Positions 57,401-64,000 of a stretch of DNA of 64,000 nt are shown here, in pieces. The notes beneath the pieces are model-generated. The model was not told the origin of the DNA, did not search any database, and worked only from the letters and a program-made list of their open reading frames with translations. Source of the stretch: Stereocaulon alpinum. Lineage: Eukaryota > Ascomycota > Lecanoromycetes > Lecanorales > Stereocaulaceae. The DNA is taken from the NCBI GenBank assembly GCA_018257865.1, contig JAEUBA010000054.1, positions 124,001-188,000 of the forward strand, in the 5' to 3' direction. Positions within the stretch are counted from its first letter, which is position 1. Each line of letters starts with the position of its first letter. A program made the position numbers and the translations under genes.

Positions 57401-60303
57401 TCCAGCCGTTCGTACATGGCGACCAGCTACCTCCAACTCTTGGCTATGGATAGTATGCTCGCAATCGTCAAGAAAGTCGAGGTAGGTGTTACTTCCACGT
57501 GCATATTGCTCTGCTTCTGAGATGAATGCTGATCTCGAGCAGAACTTCTCCACTTTGCATGTCGATCGATTTGTTATCAGAGCTGATGTCCTTGTTGATT
57601 GTGTTAGAAGCACGGAGAGCCCCCAAGTCCGAAACACTGCTCTCCTTCTTGTATCCGCTTTAGCAACGGTCGCGCCAGAAACGATTTTACATAGCGTCAT
57701 GCCTATATTTACGTTTATGGGCGCTCATACCTTGCATCAGGACGACGATTTCTCAGCATACGTAGTCAAGCAGGTATGTAATCCGACAAACCGGTGAATA
57801 TTTTAGCTAACTCCCACGTCTGAAGACTATGGAATCCATCATTCCCCGGCTGGTGCAGTCATTACGTAAACGAAAAGGCGATCCTCTCGCTGGAGTGTCG
57901 GAGCTACTCCTCAGCTTTGCTGCTGCCTTTGGACATATTCCCCCCCGGCGACGCCTGGACCTGTTTACTTCACTGGCCGATAAAGTTGGTCCCACTGACT
58001 ATCTGTTCGCCCTCCTTGCGATCATGCTGGACAGGTACCGAAACAATCGCAAAGTGCTTCAATTCGCTACCGACCTTGCCGGCCGTTATGATGTGAAGAT
58101 ACGTCTCCAGGTAGGATAATGATGCTCGAAATAGCATACAAAAGGCGCTGATTGATCTACTACAGACAATAGAGAGGTTTCTGCAGGTTATACTTGATGT
58201 CTCAAAGCCAAAACCGACAGTATCTGCGCGGTTGTTGACCGTCGATGGTGACCACTCCATCGAAGATGCCGTTGCCAGTCTGCTTCCACTTGTGATCGCT
58301 ATTCTCGGCGATGTTGGGCTGGTTTCCAAAGCATCTATAATCTTTGGCAATGATGGGGAGGACGCCGTTGCAATACGGCCATGTTACGAAATGGTCCTTG
58401 AGCAAGTCTTCGTTCTTTCCGAGCAAAGCAAGGGCAACAGGCAATTGGAGGCCGTATGCACGCAAGCCTTAAATTCCTCTATTGGATTGTTGCCGTTAGG
58501 GAAAATGGTTGAGATCCTCCAACGCTTACTGGAACGAACAGACGGCAATGTTAGTATGCCCCATGCTCTCATACCAAAATATAGCTGACCCATGTTAGGT
58601 TCGTCGACAAGTGCTCCGGTCATTCGAACACCGTCTTAATGATAGAAAGCTAAATCAAGCTTCCCAGACAGCATGTCTAGCTTTCCTTCCCCAGCTCGTC
58701 ATTGTCATAGAAGGAACGCAGGACTTAGATTTACGGCATACGGCGATTACTTGTGTAGATCGTATTACAGAGAAATTTGGCAAGAAAGAGCCATCTGCAG
58801 TCCTTGCTGCGGCTCGGACTATTTCTGGAGAGAAATGCCTAGGAGCAGCCGAGAGCAATTTACAGGTCATTTCCTTACTCTGCTTAGCTACTATGGTTGA
58901 GGCATGTGGCGACATGTTCATCTCAATTGTACCTGGAACATTTCCTACAGCTATCAGCCATCTGGGTGCTAGCATAGCAGAAGATGTCGAAGACGAAAGC
59001 CTGCACAACGGAGTCTACTCATTCCTGGAGGCTCTTCTCATATATGTGCCCTGGACGATCGCTGGCGCCGATTTGGACCGTTTACTGACAGTATCGTACG
59101 AGTCTGCCAACGCGGAAATAGGCAAGTCATGCGATCAGCGTCGCTCCGAGGCACTAGCATTGGTGCCCAAGCAGGTGGAGCCCAAAGAATGTTTTGCGGC
59201 GCTGGAAAGGACATGGCCCAGTGCGATAACCGGGGGCCCGTTGGTAAGTGATCCGGTCGCTCAACGCAAGGTTTGTACTGATGACGATACAGGCTGTAAA
59301 AGAGTACCTTCAGATCCTTCGCCAAGCAATAGATCGGCAATCAAAGTCTATGATTGTAAAGCAATCGGAGACCTTGAGCCGTCTGTTCCTCAAGATCTTC
59401 GATCTGCGTCGCATTCAGCTCTCACCTCCCACAGAAGATAGCTACGACGCAGATGATCTTGATGGGGTTGAAAATTTGGTTAACCAATCCGTCATCGCAA
59501 TGATCTACAAGCTCAACGATGCCACCTTCAGACCACTCTTCTTGCGGATGCTGGATTGGACTATGACGCCAATACCGAAGAATGACAACAAGGCGAGCAT
59601 TCACAGGCAGGTCACTTGCTATACGTTTCTACTTAAGTTCTTTGACACGTTAAAGGTGAGTTCATAGAACTGTCATACTCTCCTGTGTTGCTGATGATAT
59701 CTCTACAGTCAATTGTGACCAGCTATGCCGGGTTGATAATCGAAGAATCCGTCAAGATACTCGAAGAGGCTTCTCCAGTGGCCAACACCTCGATAGTCCT
59801 TTGGCGCCGAATCGTCCTAACACTTTCCAAGACGTTTGAGCATGATCAGGATGGTAAGATACCCCTTGGGTAAGCTTGGTACTGATCGGGCTGACACCTC
59901 TCGAGACTTCTATCAAGCTCCCACCCACTTCACCCCCGTCTCCACCGCTCTCCTCAGCCAGCTCGCCCAGGCCGCCAACATCAACCTCCTACCAGAGCTC
60001 ATTCCTGCCATCGTCGAATTGGCAGTGGCAACAGATTCTTCGGCTCACCATAAAGAGATGAATGCGGCTATATTGAAGTACATGCGCTCTGACAACGCAG
60101 CCGTCCGGCTAGCCGCTGTACAATGTGAAAAGGCTTTGACTGAGAGGATGGGAGAAGAGTGGCTGTCGCTTTTGCCCGAGATGCTGCCTTTTATTAGCGA
60201 GGCTTTGGAAGACGATGACGAAGGTGTCGAGAAAGAAGTGCAAAGGTGGGTAGTGGGTATTGAGGGAATACTAGGAGAGAGTCTCGATCCAATGTTGCAA
60301 TAG
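54464..60303 (+). CDS. utp10: U3 snoRNP-associated protein UTP10 (HEATR1)
   Basis: Large HEAT-repeat subunit of the t-UTP/UtpA part of the small-subunit processome, needed for rDNA transcription and 18S pre-rRNA processing in the nucleolus. Nine exons (54464-54840, 54913-57481, 57543-57773, 57826-58110, 58166-58549, 58599-59243, 59293-59655, 59709-59853, 59906-60303) give 1798 residues, the normal size. The N-terminus MVTALATQLAQLRAQSTNPLD and the block SLLFEPGVAATQDFDTIYQICYEGF-like (split here) are diagnostic. The U3snoRNP10 segment lies near VSHHAAAKLALALASAY-like HEAT units around residue 620. The BP28CT domain spans exons 7-9 (VKEYLQILRQAIDRQSK to EHDQDDFYQAPTHFTPV). The last intron, with a CGAG acceptor, was chosen because it restores the EHDQDDFYQAP join. 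All introns are 48-72 bp. Confidence 0.93.
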
Positions 60304-61287
60304 CGATGTCTGAAAAGAAACTATAAGATGGAGTATCGAACAATCAAAAGAGACCAGCCTTTGAGCTATAGGATATTATAAATGAACCAAGTCTAGGTGG
60401 GGTCGTTTCCAAGCGTATCTCTGATATGAGGCTTCCGCTAGGAATCAGCTGGGAAAGGACTACTTTGGGGCCTACTTCAACATGAAGACTACCTCTTGTT
60501 GGAGGAGGCTGCGTCTTCCAAGCTTCTTTGCGAAGATACAGGATATCCGGTGATTCAGAGGCCCTTTCGCTTTCAGGACGGGTTTTGAAGATATCAATAA
60601 GTCTTAGAGCTTTCACACGTAAAAGTCGGGGGCTCAACAATTGCTCCCCCCCATGGCTATTGATCCATGATTCAATCTACCAAATGAGATATTTTCCTTC
60701 CGGCCTAGTTTCACCACCTACTTTTGCTTCATATTTGTTATTCCCTTGTTGTTTTGACATTGACTTCTCCAATCCCATGTGTGAAATCATCTCTATTCTC
60801 TTCCCGGTGTGTCGCTCTTGGAGATGCCCAGTCCGACCAAGACGATTCAGATGTGTTGACGGATGATGTTTGAGGGTATGGGGCAATAGGTGAGTGTAAG
60901 CAAATCGATCAATCAGGCTGTGATTTAGTTGGCTCGTTCCTGTTGCCGATGAACAAGTTGTAAGAACTAGAGCTTGTTTCCAGATATCGGGACCTTGTGC
61001 TAAGGAAGCGAGGGTCTCTCTCGAGCACTATTCGGGCAGCGGCTTATGAAATCAACGCTTGAGGTCCCAAGAAAAGTCGAATTGGGAGGGGTAAGCCTGT
61101 AGGAGCAGGATTTCTTAGAACAACATTCACAAAAACAAGCACCATTCAAGAGATGGGATTACAAGTTTCACGTCTAGTAGTATATGTAACATATTATGTC
61201 GTTCACATATGAAGAACATCCGCTAGATCTAGGTATTCAGTACACTCCTCAGCCACTGATAGGTGACGATCTCTTCACCAATAATAA
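60304..61287. other. Convergent intergenic region
   Basis: 984 bp between UTP10 and the crotonase gene. A 98-codon minus frame (60344-60640) lacks an ATG start and any domain. Nothing else recognised. Confidence 0.4.
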
Positions 61288-62211
61288 TCAATATAGCTCC
61301 GTGATATCCTCAGGAAGCCCTAGCTCGAAAGGGCTGTTCGTCTGGTTTTGCGACAGCGCCAAAAACTTCGCCTGGTCGGCCTGGCTCTCAGGGTTGCCGT
61401 TCAACGCGACGAAATTAGTTATGTCCTGAGCCAGCAGTTGAGGGGATGGGTTGAGGTAGTTGTTCAGAGCAGACTTCGTGTCACTCAGGGCGACCTGAGG
61501 GAAGAGCCCAATACGCTCGGCAAGTGTATTCACGGCTATCGTCAGGGCGTCTCCGGTAGAGTAGTATCGGTTGAAGAGGCCCAGCGCGGCGCCTGTAGGC
61601 CCGTCAAATGCCTTGGCTGAAAGCAAATATTCGAGCGCTCGGCCTTTATTAATCAGGTGGCCTAGAAAGAATTGACCGCCGCCGCCCACGATGAGACCAA
61701 GTCCGTTCTCGAAAAAGCCTGTGTGTGCGTTTGGTCCCGCAAACCGCATGTCCATTTGTAACGCGAGTTCATGTCCTCCGCCAATGTTGTGACCATTTAT
61801 TTCGGCGATGAAAGCGGTCGTAGTGATGTTTTGTAGCAGGGGGGCAATGTACGAATATTCGATCGTTGACGTAATTTTGTCTTGAGTGATGGGCGCGCGT
61901 GTGAGTTCGGTGTCAAGGGGGCCGAGGAACCAGTCATGGTTCGCGCTATCGAAGATGACAACTTTGGGGGTTGTAGTGTTTGGTGAGGGTTGGATGGATA
62001 CAAGGTAGGCGAGTAGGTCCGATATCAGGTGTGGGTCAATGATGTTGATAGGTGGATTGTCAAAGGTGACGCGGGTGACGTTGCCTGTGGTGCTGAATTT
62101 AAGCGTGCCATGTTGAGCTGGGGCTGGTGGTGTGATAGGATTTGCGTTGGTGGGTGCCGCTATCAATAGCGCGCTCAGAGAGGTGAGTAGATGCTTAGTG
62201 GAAAACCGCAT
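61288..62211 (-). CDS. Enoyl-CoA hydratase/isomerase (crotonase) fold protein with signal peptide
   Basis: Single exon of 307 residues. It begins with a clear secretion signal (MRFSTKHLLTSLSALLIAAPTNA). The crotonase fold follows: VTFDNPPINIIDP, KVVIFDSANHDWFLG, then AFIAEINGHNIGGGHELAL and AHTGFFENGLGLIVGGGG. The two positions of the hydratase catalytic glutamates are kept: Glu148 (GGGHE) and Glu168 (FFENGLG), twenty residues apart as in rat mitochondrial hydratase Glu144/Glu164. The first oxyanion-hole block, normally AGAD, reads LGPLD, so CoA-ester chemistry is uncertain. There are several N-glycosylation sequons. A secreted or ER-lumen protein of this fold is odd because acyl-CoA is intracellular. 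No peroxisomal SKL-type tail is present (ends ITELY). Family fold is secure. Activity and substrate are unknown. Confidence 0.85.
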   Translation of the reverse strand: MRFSTKHLLTSLSALLIAAPTNANPITPPAPAQHGTLKFSTTGNVTRVTFDNPPINIIDPHLISDLLAYLVSIQPSPNTTTPKVVIFDSANHDWFLGPLDTELTRAPITQDKITSTIEYSYIAPLLQNITTTAFIAEINGHNIGGGHELALQMDMRFAGPNAHTGFFENGLGLIVGGGGQFFLGHLINKGRALEYLLSAKAFDGPTGAALGLFNRYYSTGDALTIAVNTLAERIGLFPQVALSDTKSALNNYLNPSPQLLAQDITNFVALNGNPESQADQAKFLALSQNQTNSPFELGLPEDITELY

Positions 62212-64000
62212 GGTGCTTTTTCGAGGATATATGGAGGTAGGCCCTAGATGAGGGAATAGACGTCCGAAGAAAGCGTTCTCGACAGTGCCGTGAAGGCTCG
62301 AGAGAAATATTGACTGAGGCCATTATATCTTCGTTTGCAGCCTAGTAGTTGAGCTCGTATTCTCCGTACCCTCCACTATGCTTATAGTCGGGCGCGGCCA
62401 CCTCGAGGAGCTGATACTTCAGGCATAACTATCTTAGGTGCTAGATTTCCAGCCACAACGAAGTCTAAGTGTTTGGGATCAATGAAGAATGGCTTGAGTC
62501 TGACTTGTGCCGTGTTTTCGAGAAGTGCGCATTTCTCAAACAAGACAACTTGGTTAGCTTCAGCAAACACGCTACGGTTGGGAATCCACGTGGCAAGCGT
62601 GTGCGGGTCCAGGGGAACGGTACTGTAAGGTACCCTCGGCAGGACCCGATGACAGTTAGAACTAGAGTAGAGCAAATTGGGACAAACTGTCCAGATCCCA
62701 ACCTACCAAGCACATAAGAAAATCAATACGTGCTTGTCTAGTAGGCTGCTCGATATCGTCCCATACTTAGTACTAGCTATGGCGTGGTAATCAAACGATA
62801 ATTACATTACATTCGTGCCTGGTCTGTAAGGCTGATGTCTTGGCAATTCATCGACCAGAGGGCAGAAAAGAGGGGCTGTCTGTGGTCGTGCTACGGACTT
62901 GCCCTAGCTCCTACAATCGCTGGTCACCAGCCAAGCGCATTGGACTCTCACTGATACCCTACCTTCTTACCCCTCCCGATACAGTAACGCAATGATTACG
63001 AGCAGTACTAGCGCGCAGCCAGGTGGAGCCAACTGCATTCGCTGTCTGACCTGTACTTGACGTCTGAAACAGCCTCTCGCACTGCAATCTGAATTATCTG
63101 ACAACCCGACTGCACAAGTCGGTCCGTTCACAATAATCCCGTGGCTGCTTACTCTAGATTCACCTTCGGTTAGCCTTTGCACTCGGTCTGTCATCATGCA
63201 GGTCGATCTGCAGTATCTATATCTCCGTAAGCCACAAACGCCCTACTAATGTTATCTCACGAAAGCCATGGATCCCTGTCCTGTCTCAATACAAACGTGT
63301 CGTCAGCATCTCCCGCGGTCGCCGAAAATGGCCGTTTGCATGGTGCCGTATCCTCTGAGACGGATGCAACCGAGTGGCATGCTGCATCAAGAATATAGTC
63401 AAACAACCCGCCAATCTACGGAGACTTTTTCGATACTAGATCACTATGTCGGGTTTCGGTTTCTAACAGTACGTTGATTTTGGGAACGGCTCGTCAAGGC
63501 GCTGTAAGAGTGTAAGCCGTTGGCGGCGGGAGCAGCTTCAACGGGCGTTGCCGAAAGTTGAAAACAGTCCATTTTGCGGGCCTAAGCAGTCTTTGCTGCC
63601 GGGAATTTCGGCCAAGGCTCGCCTGGAAAGAAATATGTATACCTTGAAAGGCACTACTCGCCGGCAAATTAACGCTAGGAGGGTCTTAGGCCTAGCCACT
63701 TCCGCTGGGCCAGCTGACCGGGCTGTTGCTAACCTGCAATGGTGGCGTACTGATCCCCTTGACATTATCGATGCCGAATGATTTGTCCTCGTAGAGTCTT
63801 TCATCGAGCTCGAGGTGTCACCTTAGCATTGAAGGTTGACTAGGTAACGACTATGGAAAAACGCTAGAACGGGAGGAAGTCTGTTCCATTATGCTTGTGT
63901 GGGTACAGACTTTTCTCCCCCCTCTCTCTGAATTTAAGGTCTGTGGCTTGGGTCCGTTCCGCCTCTTCTTCGTTCGCATGTGATATGTTCTTCGGAATAA
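62212..64000. other. Right-end region, no supported gene
   Basis: 1.8 kb. Overlapping frames at 62382-62717 on both strands look protein-like over 80-97 codons but have no recognised domain and cover each other. A plus frame at 63548-63781 is similarly unsupported. A short pyrimidine run (63910-63930) may be the leader of a gene beyond the window. No RNA gene recognised. Confidence 0.4.

Noticed and set aside
60344..60640. 98-codon minus frame past the UTP10 stop
   Set aside because: No ATG start, no domain, lies in a convergent 3' region.
62382..62717. Overlapping 82- to 97-codon frames on both strands
   Set aside because: Both look moderately protein-like, which usually means base composition is producing them. 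No domains and no clear gene structure.
1..64000. Secondary-metabolite gene cluster around the ADH, SDRs and zinc-cluster regulator
   Set aside because: No polyketide synthase, peptide synthetase, terpene synthase or P450 is present, and the oxidoreductases are separated by unrelated housekeeping genes.
1..64000. Transposable elements, CRISPR arrays or viral insertions
   Set aside because: No transposase, integrase or reverse transcriptase motifs in any frame I read, no terminal inverted repeats around an ORF, and no spaced direct repeats of CRISPR type. The tandem repeats found are local satellites.

Overview
This is nuclear DNA of a filamentous ascomycete (Pezizomycotina). Genes are split by short introns of roughly 50-160 bp with GT(A/G)NGT donors, CTRAY-like branch points (a perfect TACTAAC lies in the ribosomal protein gene) and YAG-type acceptors. 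Genes sit on both strands without operons. The protein set is typical of mould genomes: Atg27, vacuolar carboxypeptidase Y, a Zn(II)2Cys6 regulator, NRDE2 and UTP10. I cannot resolve the class from sequence reading alone.

Layout, left to right. An alcohol dehydrogenase cut by the left edge (1-362, -) is divergent from an NAD(P)-binding reductase-like gene (933-1894, +). A compact housekeeping block follows: atg27 (-), rps18 (+), SDO1/SBDS (-), a HAD-type hydrolase (+), and a large fungal protein of unknown function (7353-10049, -). Then come carboxypeptidase Y (10902-12628, -) and an adenine deaminase (14511-15566, -), with long intergenic stretches around them. A Zn2Cys6 transcription factor (18425-21019, +) sits behind about 2.9 kb of apparently empty DNA. 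Next are a small basic/Ser-rich protein with three 14-residue repeats (22353-23089), a 985-residue Gly/Ser/Thr/His-rich repeat protein (24240-27413), glutamate decarboxylase (28235-29975) and a five-exon dihydroflavonol-reductase-like SDR (30744-32027, -). A 1844-residue DH/PH-like scaffold occupies 33663-39246, followed by a small coiled-coil protein (40808-41269, -). About 4.4 kb of gene-poor, repeat-bearing DNA precedes an aquaporin (45637-46683). The right side holds the Rdh54/Tid1-type recombination ATPase, NRDE2 (-) and UTP10 (+) sharing a 308 bp divergent promoter, and a crotonase-fold protein with a signal peptide (61288-62211, -).

Functional threads: ribosome production is represented three times (rps18, SDO1, UTP10) and nuclear RNA surveillance once (NRDE2). 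Vacuole and autophagy genes (Atg27, CPY) and GABA-shunt/osmotic genes (GAD, aquaporin, the hydrophilic repeat protein) are scattered and not clustered. I found no secondary-metabolite cluster, no transposon, no CRISPR array, no rRNA and no convincing tRNA. Most of the window is ordinary fungal gene space. The most unusual items are the multi-family repeat protein, the secreted-looking crotonase, the aquaporin with a changed second NPA box, and several local tandem repeats. Exon boundaries were placed by hand from splice consensus, reading-frame closure and family expectations. All joined coding lengths are multiples of three, but none is confirmed by transcript data.
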